Notes: a model not told the origin generated them from the sequence alone. Shown: positions 1 to 6,751, counted from the first letter of the stretch. The stretch: DNA of 16,941 nucleotides from Puniceicoccales bacterium (GCA_031266155.1 JAISBO010000059.1:1-16941); one strand, 5' to 3'. Made by a program: numbers and translations.

Positions 1-2
1 AT

Positions 3-446
3 TTTTTAAATACAATTTCTTTTTTTTCAATATTGTAAAAATAAGCCGTGAATAATTGTTTGAGCTTCGATGATTGTTCGGGGTTTGGTGGCTGCTCGGA
101 TTTCGATAATACATGTCGCGCATACCATGTAATATTTGAAAATAGATCAATTACATCTTTTGCAATTTTAAAGCCATTGGCGTCCAAAATCATCGACATT
201 CCGTCTGCAACACTAAGAATTTTTGGAATTATCTGCTGAGCAAGTCCAACTTGTCTTGTACTAGAAACATGTTCTGGAGGTAAGGTGGCACCCCGTCCGC
301 CTAGGACGGCATCTTTACATTTTCCTTCAGTAGGTATTGTTCCAGGAATATTTTCCTTTGGAGCATGGACACTGGCTCCCAATGGATTCTGCATTTTTTG
401 TGAATCCTCAGCTATTAACGGGGGTGTTCCTTCCAGTCTCGCCATG
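3..446 (-). CDS. Partial paralogue of the neighbouring membrane-associated protein (3' end off window)
   Basis: This minus-strand reading frame opens with ATG at 446 and stays open to the left edge, giving at least 148 residues. I do not recognise a known domain. Its product is clearly related to the protein encoded at 652-1914. Both N-termini share a DSQKMQN / GSQKTQN segment, then VHA-K, then a PTEGKCKDA / SPEGKYKDA block. Further in, VADGMSMIL matches FADGVSLVL, and LFTAYFYNIEKK matches SFLDHFYKVEKK. Relative to the neighbour it lacks about 30 residues of an amphipathic stretch. The first 60 residues are polar and Pro/Gly-rich with no signal peptide. The two genes are tandem in the same orientation and share a conserved upstream block, so this is a local duplication. 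The C-terminus is not visible. Confidence 0.75.
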
Positions 447-471
447 GCGAATATGATAACATTTTTCCATA

Positions 472-500
472 GATTGCGAGCTTTAATATATTATTGTGTG
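472..500 (-). promoter_or_regulatory. Conserved AT-rich upstream block, copy 1
   Basis: Read on the minus strand, this block contains AATAATATATTAA followed by a G/C-richer GC-x-x-GCAATC and lies 25 nt before the ATG at 446. Nearly the same sequence lies 26 nt before the ATG of the paralogue at 1914. It is more conserved than the sequence between it and either start codon. It probably contains the -10 region or a shared regulator site. No clear -35 hexamer is visible. Confidence 0.5.
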
Positions 501-651
501 AGAAACTTTACCACCAACCATTTAAAATGGGTTAGAAATAGCACCTCAGGAGCAATTTTTTAATGCAAATTCTGGCGCAGATGCAACGGAGAGATGCAAT
601 TTTATGCCAACGATTGCGAGATATCCTCCTTCCGTACAAGCTAAACAATAT

Positions 652-1914
652 TCACAAGCTCCCCGAGAGTTCCGCAATACCCTTTACCTCCGCCGGCTTC
701 TCTTTACCCTTCGTGCCAGCCTCACCCTCTATCTCCTTCATTAGCTCTACTAGCTCCACCTCCTTTTCTAATCTCTTCTCTTCCTCCTTCAATTTCTTTA
801 CGGCAAGGATACACAATTTTATGCCAAGTAGCGCAAGATATAGTCCTCTTACAAAGGTTGATGTCTCTTTGCCACTAATCAAACCATTAATAAAAAAATT
901 TGAACTATTTGGAAACAAGGAATCTGTAGAAAGGACGGTTGAAATCTTGTTATTAAGGAGTAGCTTATCGATTGGTTGCATGACTAGGGCTGTGTCTTTC
1001 ATGCCTTTTTCCACTAAGCTGTCGAAAAAATCACCTAGCTTTACTGCAGCTTTGGCCATGAGATATGCGGTAAGGGTAATACCTAGGAAACCTACGACGC
1101 CATACGCGTTTGCGAGAACTAGTAAACCGGGAAGTGGAGATGTCGCAAATGTTACACATGAAATGACATGGTAGCACAGAGCAGATGCTATTTTTTCTAT
1201 ATTATCCGAAGTAAAAATTTCACCTTTTTCGGTGAAATTTCTCCAATTACATGCTACTTCTACCACGTCCAAAAATAAGCTAAGATATTGGGGGGCCTCT
1301 AGAACCATTTGAAATAGAGGCGCAATAGGCAAAATAGGCACAAGCTTAGCAATTCCAAGAATCATTTTGCCCATTGATGCTGCAGTCCTGACTAATCTTT
1401 TGGAAATAACTTCTGTCATTTCTACTTCAACACCATCCTTTGTCTTCTTTTCAACTTTATAAAAGTGATCTAAGAAAGAGTGTTTGATTGAAGGATCGTA
1501 TTGCCGCGATATGCGTAATGTGCCAGCATATGACCGATATCGTGTAAAATTTGCGACCATATCATTTATATTGCTTGCAATTTTGACTATTTCTCTTGCA
1601 GGCTTAAAAATTTTAAAAATCTCGGAGAAGGGCTCAAATATCGTTGCTATTCCCTCCAAAACCAGCGATACTCCATCTGCAAAAGTACACATTGTCTTGA
1701 CTTTCTCAGCCTGTTTAGATGCTTCTTCCAATTTCTCCTCTGCCTCTAAGGTTAGAGGCCGTTCCTTTAAATCGGCATCTTTGTATTTTCCTTCGGGAGA
1801 CATTGTTGTAGCATTTCCCTTTGAAGCATGAACATTGGCTTCCGGTGTGTTCTGCGTTTTTTGTGAACCCTCCAGGTCCTTAGAGGTTAATGAAGATAAA
1901 GGTGAAGATTCCAT
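652..1914 (-). CDS. Uncharacterised multi-hydrophobic-segment protein with C-terminal coiled coil
   Basis: The product has 420 residues and no family I recognise. Residues 1-60 are polar, rich in Ser, Thr, Lys and Glu, with no signal peptide. Residues 57-75 are charged and helical. Hydrophobic segments lie at about 183-220 (with a Pro-rich LVPILPIAPLF core), 244-290 and 354-372. The last is followed at 373-400 by a Lys/Glu-rich helix likely to form a coiled coil. A cytosolic N-terminus, paired hydrophobic hairpins and a charged tail resemble bacterial proteins inserted into host-derived membranes, such as chlamydial Inc proteins, but this is only architectural similarity. The paralogue at 3-446 is downstream in the same direction. 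A long plus-strand frame at 563-1174 lies antisense to it and shows no protein-like features. No Shine-Dalgarno sequence is seen before the ATG. Confidence 0.8.
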   Translation of the reverse strand: MESSPLSSLTSKDLEGSQKTQNTPEANVHASKGNATTMSPEGKYKDADLKERPLTLEAEEKLEEASKQAEKVKTMCTFADGVSLVLEGIATIFEPFSEIFKIFKPAREIVKIASNINDMVANFTRYRSYAGTLRISRQYDPSIKHSFLDHFYKVEKKTKDGVEVEMTEVISKRLVRTAASMGKMILGIAKLVPILPIAPLFQMVLEAPQYLSLFLDVVEVACNWRNFTEKGEIFTSDNIEKIASALCYHVISCVTFATSPLPGLLVLANAYGVVGFLGITLTAYLMAKAAVKLGDFFDSLVEKGMKDTALVMQPIDKLLLNNKISTVLSTDSLFPNSSNFFINGLISGKETSTFVRGLYLALLGIKLCILAVKKLKEEEKRLEKEVELVELMKEIEGEAGTKGKEKPAEVKGIAELSGSL

Positions 1915-1940
1915 GTTAGGTAGTGTAATACTTCCCCGCG

Positions 1941-1969
1941 GATTGCAAGCCTTAATATATTATTATGTA
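1941..1969 (-). promoter_or_regulatory. Conserved AT-rich upstream block, copy 2
   Basis: On the minus strand this reads ACATAATAATATATTAAGG then CTTGCAATC, almost the same as the block at 472-500 and at the same distance (26 nt) from the ATG at 1914. It is the likely core promoter or operator of the 420-residue gene. Shared placement suggests the two paralogues are expressed under the same control. Confidence 0.5.
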
Positions 1970-2202
1970 AAAAATACCACTAATTGTCCCAAGTGTGTTG
2001 AATAACATAGGCAGCGTAGCCTTCGCAGGGGAAGAAATTATCGCCTCACCAAAACCTCCGATAATTGATGGGTTCTTTTAGACGAGGCAACCTTTCTTTT
2101 CTTTCAACTGCTTCTAGGAGTCGAAAAAACCAAAGCATCTAAAATCTTTTCGACAAAAGTTTCATTTTCCCATCCACAATCTCTTCCACTCATCTTTAAG
2201 AC
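1970..2202. other. Intergenic stretch with no convincing gene
   Basis: This part of the gap between the 420-residue gene and cutA holds no supported gene. A 29-codon minus-strand frame (2104-2193, starting MSGRDCGW) begins 9 nt after the stop of the remnant at 2203 and may be a further scrap of the same decayed gene or chance. A small inverted repeat (ATTATCG near 2037, CGATAAT near 2059) with a 15-nt loop is too weak to call a terminator. Confidence 0.35.
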
Positions 2203-2352
2203 CTATGCAAATGGTCGCCCCTGAAGTCTTTTATATTCAGCCATAATTTCCGGGAAGTAAGATTTGCCAAGCATACAGCCACAATATACCTCGGCCATAA
2301 ATTCATCCCTATCGGTGGCAGCAGCTAGCGACACTTCTCTGGCTACTCTTTC
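2203..2352 (-). pseudogene. Orphan C-terminal remnant of a decayed gene
   Basis: This minus-strand frame of 49 codons is bounded upstream by an in-frame TAA (2353-2355) and ends in TAG. It has no good start or ribosome site. Its translation includes ATDRDEFMAEVYCGCMLGK followed by an AEYKRLQGRPFA end. A pattern of Asp-Glu-Phe-hydrophobic-Ala-Glu followed by a short amphipathic helix and a basic Gly-containing tail is reminiscent of the C-terminal part of phage minor-head or zincin-like proteins, where an (E/D)-F-x-A-E motif near the C-terminus is common. That link is weak. It lies in an otherwise gene-free gap, consistent with a degraded gene. Confidence 0.4.
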
Positions 2353-2372
2353 TTAAAAAGACTTATCTTTGG

Positions 2373-2690
2373 TCATTTGGTTACTGCTCCAATCCACTCC
2401 AAGTATGGCTTGAACCCTTCTACAATGGGGATTTGTACTATTTCTGGAATACGATAGTCGTGGTTTTGCGAAATAAATCGAGAAAGATCTTCGAATAGTG
2501 TAGCCTTGGTTTTGATGACCAAAAGATACTCGTTGCTATGCTCTATGTCATCCTCCCAGCCGAAGAAGCTTTCTATTTGCTGTATTTGGACACAGGCCGC
2601 CAATCGCTCACCAACCATCCCCCTTGCAAGATCTTCGGCAAGTTTCCTGGAACTTACCGTTGTTAAAACAATTATATAATCACTTTGCAT
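2373..2690 (-). CDS. cutA: CutA divalent-cation tolerance protein
   Basis: The 105-residue product matches the CutA family over its whole length. It has the N-terminal beta strand YIIVLTTV (5-12), the LAEDLARGMVGERLAACVQI segment (17-36), W45 followed by an acidic EDDIE, EYLLVIKT (54-61), and the HDYRIPEIVQIPI core (77-89). It ends with the YLEWIGAV helix. CutA forms a small homotrimer of ferredoxin-like subunits. It is linked to copper and other divalent cation tolerance, but its true role is unsettled. It lies 84 nt after the RecO-like gene in the same direction, so it may be the last gene of that operon or have its own promoter. No strong ribosome binding site is seen. Confidence 0.93.
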   Translation of the reverse strand: MQSDYIIVLTTVSSRKLAEDLARGMVGERLAACVQIQQIESFFGWEDDIEHSNEYLLVIKTKATLFEDLSRFISQNHDYRIPEIVQIPIVEGFKPYLEWIGAVTK

Positions 2691-2774
2691 AAAAGTTTTT
2701 CCGTTTCAAATAGCCTTTCTAGGCCCTTTTTTCAATACTTTTTGGTCAATGTTCAAGCGGTCCATAATCTTTTC

Positions 2775-3353
2775 CTAGAGAGAGAGGAGCCACGTTTGCA
2801 GCGAATCGATGAGGTAGGAGGCCCTATGGTCAATGTTTGCATCAAACTTGGCAGCAATGATGCTTTTGGCCAGTACCATATCGCAGGGGGATAGGGAATG
2901 CATCCAGGTGGAATCAACGGCATAGCCTTCTTCCCGACAGAGCAAATATAAAGCCTTCAGCAACACCATGTCGACATTGAAATTTGATGCAAAATTTTTA
3001 ATCGTCTGTTTGGTAATCATGAACAAATTTTCCATGGGGACGCCGTCGAAGGTAACTTTTCGTAAAATTTTCACAAAAACTTCGGCCCCTTGGTAGTTGC
3101 CATTCTGTTTCAAAGCATGGGAATTGTTCGATGACGTCATCAATTTGTGCACTTTACCGGCCGTTTCGGTTATTTTGTTTCCGATGACTTCGACGTCTTC
3201 GAACATGTAATCCTTGGTGTGGTCGAATGAAGACTTGGTGAACCATCGCATGATACCGTAGTCAACGGTAAAAATATCCACGGAGAGAATTTTTTTCGAC
3301 TGTTCATTGCTTTGGACGCCGATAACCATACCACTTGTTTCTACGGGATCCAT
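2775..3353 (-). CDS. Short RecO-like protein (OB-fold N-terminus)
   Basis: The 192-residue product resembles RecO in layout. Residues 1-60 (TSGMVIGVQSNEQSKKILSV, then DIFTVDYGIMRWFTKS) follow the RecO OB-fold pattern in which a strand, a variable loop, a vfT-x-x-x-G turn and a basic strand occur in order. The helical part includes a segment at about 128-150 with LLKALYLLCREEGYAVDSTW, like the RecO stretch before its Cys cluster. It is shorter than typical RecO (about 240) and lacks the zinc-binding Cys set. RecO loads RecA at ssDNA gaps with RecR. The ATG at 3353 lies 4 nt after the stop of the nucleotidyltransferase, so the two are co-transcribed. The family call is inference from pattern; otherwise it would be hypothetical. 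Confidence 0.55.
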   Translation of the reverse strand: MDPVETSGMVIGVQSNEQSKKILSVDIFTVDYGIMRWFTKSSFDHTKDYMFEDVEVIGNKITETAGKVHKLMTSSNNSHALKQNGNYQGAEVFVKILRKVTFDGVPMENLFMITKQTIKNFASNFNVDMVLLKALYLLCREEGYAVDSTWMHSLSPCDMVLAKSIIAAKFDANIDHRASYLIDSLQTWLLSL

Positions 3354-3357
3354 GGCA

Positions 3358-4194
3358 TCATTCGCCTAATACTTTTTCGACCAGTGCCCTATCCGCTTGG
3401 TACGTAATGCCATGCCATTGGGAACTGGTATTTATAATTTTGACCCTGCACTGACCTCCTTTGACCGCTGAATCTATAAAATTAGATATCCCGAATTCGT
3501 CGTTCGCAATGTTTGGGCCGTTTTGTTTAAATCTATGCCATCCTTCTTCCAATAATTTAAAAACTTCGGGAGTGAAGCCCCAAAGGTTCATTGATACCAG
3601 CGAATCCTTCGGAGGAATGGCTCCAGCATGGATATCCATGACCAATCCATGTACTTCATCGATGGAAGTTAAATAGTAATCCCCATCGATGGAAAGCACA
3701 CCGCGGGAAACGGTGCCGTTTCCGGACAATGTTTTAGACAAAGCATAGGCCACATTGGCAAAGGTTTGGGATTTTTTCCCATTGGCCCGTAAGAATTCGG
3801 CTATGCTAGATATTGCATCATGGCCATAGAGATCATCCGCATTTGTTACGCAGAAATTGCAACGCACTGCCCGGCCACAGCACATAATGGCATGGGCAGT
3901 CCCCCATGGCTTTTGGCGGTTACAAAATTTTGTCAGCGACTCCTCTTTTTTTTGGTATATCAGTTCGAATTTGCAATTCGGTGGTAAAAAATCTTTCAAT
4001 CGCCTGTGAAAAATCTCTGCAAATTTGTCGTCTATCACGAAATAAAACCGCCTAAAACCCGCATCAATGGCATGTTGTATGTTATATTCGGCAATCGTTA
4101 GTTTGCGTTTTCCGAATACTTCCAATTGCTTTGTTCCATTGTATCTACTGCCGATGCCGGCAGCCATGACTACGAAAGCAATTTCTTCAACCAT
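3358..4194 (-). CDS. Sugar-phosphate nucleotidyltransferase (NTP_transferase family)
   Basis: The product from ATG 4194 has 278 residues and starts with the nucleotide-binding loop of the family: FVVMAAGIGSRYNGTKQLEV (7-26), including the GxGSR signature and the Lys that contacts the phosphate. KPWGTAHAI (95-103) and VTNADDLYG (116-124) carry the base-recognition and metal-binding Asp residues. Such enzymes make NDP-sugars from NTP and sugar-1-phosphate. The exact sugar cannot be read from the sequence; UTP-glucose-1-phosphate uridylyltransferase-like enzymes are a near relative. The frame continues 60 codons upstream to 4374, but that extension runs into divergent pgsA and lacks family sequence, so I set the start at 4194. 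A TATAAT lies 4 nt upstream of this ATG. Confidence 0.82.
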   Translation of the reverse strand: MVEEIAFVVMAAGIGSRYNGTKQLEVFGKRKLTIAEYNIQHAIDAGFRRFYFVIDDKFAEIFHRRLKDFLPPNCKFELIYQKKEESLTKFCNRQKPWGTAHAIMCCGRAVRCNFCVTNADDLYGHDAISSIAEFLRANGKKSQTFANVAYALSKTLSGNGTVSRGVLSIDGDYYLTSIDEVHGLVMDIHAGAIPPKDSLVSMNLWGFTPEVFKLLEEGWHRFKQNGPNIANDEFGISNFIDSAVKGGQCRVKIINTSSQWHGITYQADRALVEKVLGE

Positions 4195-4198
4195 GGAA

Positions 4199-4229
4199 AT
4201 TATAAAAAAATTAAGGTTTTGAGTTGCAA
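4199..4229 (-). promoter_or_regulatory. Promoter of the nucleotidyltransferase/RecO-like operon
   Basis: On the minus strand a perfect TATAAT (4199-4204) lies 19 nt after TTGCAA (4224-4229 region). The -10 ends only 4 nt before the ATG at 4194, so transcription should start at or just inside the start codon, giving a leaderless or nearly leaderless mRNA. The spacer is rather long (19 nt). Confidence 0.5.
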
Positions 4230-4247
4230 CAATCTTTTTTTTAGTTT
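4219..4247 (+). promoter_or_regulatory. Possible pgsA promoter
   Basis: TTGAGT (4219-4224), a 17-nt spacer and TAGTTT (4242-4247) lie about 15 nt before the pgsA ATG. The -10 is poor. It would overlap the opposing promoter at 4199-4229, so the two divergent genes could compete for polymerase. Confidence 0.3.
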
Positions 4248-4261
4248 CCATCACTCTTCCA

Positions 4262-4843
4262 ATGAACTCGGCCAATTGGGTAACGCTGCTACGGATTCCT
4301 TTACTGTTTTTAATTGTGCTATTGATGTACGTCGATTTTCCGGGCAGTGCCAGCTTGAGCATAATTCTTTTCATCTTTTGTGGGATAACGGACTGGTTGG
4401 ATGGCTATCTGGCGAGAAAGTACAAAATAATATCTACCCTCGGGACATTTATGGATGCGCTCATGGATAAAATATTCATGATAGGGATAATGGTGACGCT
4501 TTTGGCCCTAAGAATTTTGCCATTGTGGAGCCTATTCCTCATATTACTCGTAATCGGTCGTGAATTTTTAGTAACAACCATAAGGTTGGTGGCTGCCACA
4601 AAAAATGTAGTAATTGCAGCGAGCATGTCGGGCAAGGTAAAAACAGTCATTCAGATCGTATCGACCGGGATCATGATATTGTGGTTCGCTCTGACCCGCG
4701 ATTTTGGGCGTTGGCTAAAACCTCACTATATTTCATGGATACGCGACGGTGGAATTCTATTGTTCCTCTATTCCACATATTTAACTATTGCATCGGGCAT
4801 ATCCTATACCATAAACCATAGAAAACTTTTGGTCGATAGCTAG
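4262..4843 (+). CDS. pgsA: CDP-diacylglycerol--glycerol-3-phosphate 3-phosphatidyltransferase
   Basis: This is an integral inner-membrane enzyme that makes phosphatidylglycerol phosphate from CDP-diacylglycerol and glycerol-3-phosphate, the first committed step to phosphatidylglycerol and cardiolipin. The 193 residues carry the CDP-alcohol phosphotransferase motif in full: D47-G48, A51-R52, G61, D65 and D69 with exact spacing (DGYLARKYKIISTLGTFMDA... region). The N-terminal NSANWVTLLRIPLL matches the usual start of PgsA. About five to six membrane helices are visible (6-24, 31-43, 72-88, 91-104, 125-141, 158-180). It is divergent from the nucleotidyltransferase gene, with 67 nt between the start codons, and is followed by rnpB. 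No Shine-Dalgarno sequence is visible. Confidence 0.92.
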   Translation: MNSANWVTLLRIPLLFLIVLLMYVDFPGSASLSIILFIFCGITDWLDGYLARKYKIISTLGTFMDALMDKIFMIGIMVTLLALRILPLWSLFLILLVIGREFLVTTIRLVAATKNVVIAASMSGKVKTVIQIVSTGIMILWFALTRDFGRWLKPHYISWIRDGGILLFLYSTYLTIASGISYTINHRKLLVDS

Positions 4844-4848
4844 TTGGG

Positions 4849-4871
4849 ATAAAAATTGAAAATTTATCTTT
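4849..4871 (+). terminator. Weak AT-only hairpin after pgsA
   Basis: GATAAA and TTTATC form a 6-bp stem followed by a short T-run. This is a weak candidate end for the pgsA transcript; read-through into rnpB is possible. Confidence 0.25.
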
Positions 4872-4896
4872 ACCCATTAAAAATCTTTAGTACTTT
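4869..4896 (+). promoter_or_regulatory. Possible rnpB promoter
   Basis: TTTACC (4869-4874), a 16-nt spacer and TACTTT (4891-4896) place a transcription start near 4903, a few bases before the predicted 5' end of RNase P RNA at 4907. The hexamers are only partial matches. Confidence 0.35.
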
Positions 4897-4906
4897 GCGA
4901 GAAACT

Positions 4907-5284
4907 GGGAGATGATTTTGTAAGAATGTGTTCGTTCATGCGAAATATCATGAGAGGAAAGTCCGGACTCCCCATGGCAGGATTCCGCGTGAAAACGCGG
5001 GCATGTGACCCATATGTCCCATGACGGAACAGTGCAACAGAAAGATACCGCCGTTTGGTAAGGGTGAAATGGTGAGGTAAGAGCTCACCGGCGAATTAGT
5101 AATAACGTCGCGCAGGGCAAACCCAATTCGGTGCAAGACGAAATAGGGAGTTGGGTAGCCAGCCCAATAACTCCGGGTTCGTCGCACCTCGAAAGAGGAA
5201 TTTTGCAAAGCTTTGCAAAATTAGATAAATGAACACATCATCATTCGATGATACAGAATCCGGCTTACTACAAAGTCATCTCCC
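4907..5284 (+). ncRNA. rnpB: RNase P RNA, bacterial type A
   Basis: This is the catalytic RNA that trims tRNA 5' leaders. Hallmarks in order are GAGGAAAGTCCGGACTCC (4954 onwards), ACAGAAAGATACCGCC (about 5037), GGTAAGGGTGAAATGGTGAG (about 5057), GCAAGACGAAATAGG (about 5134), AGATAAATGA (5223) and ACAGAATCCGGCTTAC (5253). Helix P1 pairs GGGAGATGATTTTGTAAG (4907-4924) with the CTTAC...TCATCTCCC end (5264-5284), which sets both ends. P2 pairs ATGTGTTC (about 4926-4933) with GAACACAT (about 5230-5238). P4 pairs the GAAAGTCCGG and CAGAATCCGG regions. An extra 6-bp hairpin (ATCATC-ATTC-GATGAT, about 5237-5252) sits between the 3' strand of P2 and P4, where a P19-like helix is found in some bacteria. 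Length 378 nt is normal. Confidence 0.95.
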
Positions 5285-5372
5285 TCCGGCCGATGTGTCT
5301 CTTCAATGGTGAGTGTGCTGTCGTACTGCGCGGTAAATTTACAATTTTCCAAATTCGATTTCATTTGAAATT

Positions 5373-5378
5373 TATAAT
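5373..5378 (+). promoter_or_regulatory. -10 hexamer before the ExbB-like gene
   Basis: A perfect TATAAT lies 30 nt before the chosen ATG and 9 nt before an alternative TTG start. No clear -35 hexamer is seen at the right spacing. A second TATACT overlaps at 5383. Confidence 0.35.
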
Positions 5379-5408
5379 GGTTATACTTTGATTGGGACCG
5401 TGAAGAGT

Positions 5409-6032
5409 ATGTTGTGTAACCCTTCGGCATGGATGCTGGTTATTTTGTCGATATTGTTGCTGTTGTATACCGTGGAGAGATTTTTGTTCCTCCACAGCAA
5501 AAAGGTGGGATCTCGGCAATTTTTGGACGGTATAATTGCCCTATTGAAAAAGAAACGTTACAATGAAGCTTTGACCATATGCGAAGAATCCCCCGGCGCG
5601 GTAGCCCTAATGGTAAAAGCGGTCATTGTTTTTAGAGATAAGGGTCTCGACGAATTGTCAACCGTTGCCGATGGTATTGCACTGCAGGAAATTCCTTTGC
5701 TGGAACGGAGATTGCCAGCCATCCGATTAATCGCAAAAATCGCCCCCATGATAAGCTTTGCCGGAATTTTACAAATTTTGGCAAAAATGTTTGACGGGAT
5801 GGTACACACTTCGACCTATTTTTCGTCGAGTACCATCATAGCATTTACACAGCAGGCGATGATTTTAATATCGTTTGGTTTGCTGCTAAATATTTTGGGA
5901 ACATTAGCCTATGCCTTTTTGCATGGGCAAGTGAAGCACTTGATCTATAATATGGAATGGAGTTACAATGAAATTTTGTACTACATGGCAAACGCAAAAG
6001 AGAATGACAGAAATATTGACAAAGAGGTTTAG
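5409..6032 (+). CDS. ExbB/TolQ/MotA-family proton channel subunit (divergent)
   Basis: The product (207 residues from ATG 5409) has the three-helix layout of ExbB/TolQ: a first helix near the N-terminus ending in VERFLFLHSKK, a long cytoplasmic domain with AIRLIAKIAPMISFAGILQI, and paired helices at about 110-130 and 150-171. ExbB normally forms a pentamer around an ExbD dimer and uses the proton gradient to drive TonB- or Tol-type energy transfer to the outer membrane. The usual GLLGTV motif of helix 2 is replaced by SFAGIL, and the Thr pair of helix 3 is absent (LISFGLLLNILG), which is unusual. The frame also allows TTG at 5388 and GTG at 5400; a TATAAT at 5373-5378 makes these starts possible. 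The ExbD-like gene follows directly. Confidence 0.75.
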   Translation: MLCNPSAWMLVILSILLLLYTVERFLFLHSKKVGSRQFLDGIIALLKKKRYNEALTICEESPGAVALMVKAVIVFRDKGLDELSTVADGIALQEIPLLERRLPAIRLIAKIAPMISFAGILQILAKMFDGMVHTSTYFSSSTIIAFTQQAMILISFGLLLNILGTLAYAFLHGQVKHLIYNMEWSYNEILYYMANAKENDRNIDKEV

Positions 6033-6036
6033 GTTT

Positions 6037-6456
6037 ATGGGGGTTTCTCGGTTACAGCCCCTTGGTACTGGCATGGATATTTTCAATATTTTGAACATTT
6101 TGACGCTATTCGGAATGTTGTTCCTATTAAACTCCCGTTTTATCCTATCGCCGGGCGTTGAAATCGCATTGCCCCCCTCTAACACTTCAGAAACAAGAAA
6201 AACAATAGGGGTTGTCACCGTACAGTCGGAAAAATTTATAATATTTAACGGTGATATTTTTACCATAGATTCCCTAAAACATGGCATGAAAAAATATCTA
6301 GGTGCAAAATGTGCTGCAAAAGGAGATGAAGATCTGGTCCTTCTAATACGTCCCGACAGGTCGCTCCCCTCCGATGTTTTACTAAAAATTTGTGAAATTG
6401 CCAAGGATGCTGGCTATGCCAATGTTCAAATTGCCACGACTCCCATAGCTGAATAA
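6037..6456 (+). CDS. ExbD/TolR-family protein (divergent)
   Basis: The product (139 residues from ATG 6037) has one N-terminal membrane helix at about 15-31 and a periplasmic domain, as in ExbD/TolR. After the helix comes SRFILSPGVEIALPPS, matching the family's GVxVxLPxA segment, then VVTVQSEKFIIFNGDIFTID (the dGxixxnG part) and a final LLIRPDRSLPSDVLLKICEIAKDAGYANVQIAT, typical of the C-terminal domain. At the position of the essential proton-carrying Asp of ExbD I align Asn20; Asp14 lies two turns earlier. The frame extends upstream to 5968, but ATG 6037 lies 4 nt after the ExbB-like stop and follows GAGGT, so I use it. The pair forms an operon. Confidence 0.75.
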   Translation: MGVSRLQPLGTGMDIFNILNILTLFGMLFLLNSRFILSPGVEIALPPSNTSETRKTIGVVTVQSEKFIIFNGDIFTIDSLKHGMKKYLGAKCAAKGDEDLVLLIRPDRSLPSDVLLKICEIAKDAGYANVQIATTPIAE

Positions 6457-6751
6457 TTTTTCGAAAATTCCCTTGGATAGTAAGAATAGCAAGGAACAAC
6501 TTGTATCGCAATTATCTTCGACCATAGGTTGATTAATATTCGCCCAATACAAATTTTAGAAGATCTAAACTCATACCCTTGGGTTACCTATTGGATAACC
6601 CTTTCCTTTCCCTTCGGGAAAATGTACATTGTAGAATGTGCACACTCTGCCCTGTTACCTGTTTTTAACTTGTTCAAATCGTAGAAATTTTTACTTTTCG
6701 TTAAATTTTTCACAAAAAACCGCAAAAGCAGTGAAATAATTAACAAAAACG
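6457..6751. other. Structured intergenic region, no gene seen
   Basis: No supported gene. Three small hairpins follow each other: 6581-6601 (GGGTTA stem), 6607-6621 (TTTCCC-TTC-GGGAAA) and about 6626-6642 (ACATT-GTAG-AATGT with flanking pairs). They lie about 150 nt upstream of the promoter of the next gene. They could be a compound terminator or part of a small RNA; no known family is recognised. Confidence 0.35.
6581..6601 (+). terminator. Hairpin after the ExbB/ExbD-like pair
   Basis: GGGTTACC and GGATAACCC form an 8-bp stem with one bulged A and a TATT loop, followed by a pyrimidine run TTTCCTTTCCC. It lies 125 nt after the ExbD-like stop and is the best terminator candidate for that operon, though the T-run is interrupted. 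Confidence 0.45.

Noticed and set aside
563..1174. 203-codon plus-strand frame
   Set aside because: It is antisense to the 420-residue gene, has low-complexity Ser/Phe/Pro composition typical of a shadow frame, and has no ribosome site or paralogue support.
2700..2735. Possible plus-strand terminator (AGCC...GGCC then T-run)
   Set aside because: The stem is only 3-4 bp and no plus-strand gene ends here.
4195..4374. 60-codon N-terminal extension of the nucleotidyltransferase
   Set aside because: It overlaps the divergent pgsA start, has no family sequence, and includes the promoter of the gene itself.
5904..6404. 166-codon minus-strand frame
   Set aside because: It lies antisense to the ExbB/ExbD-like pair, which has clear family sequence; it is a shadow.
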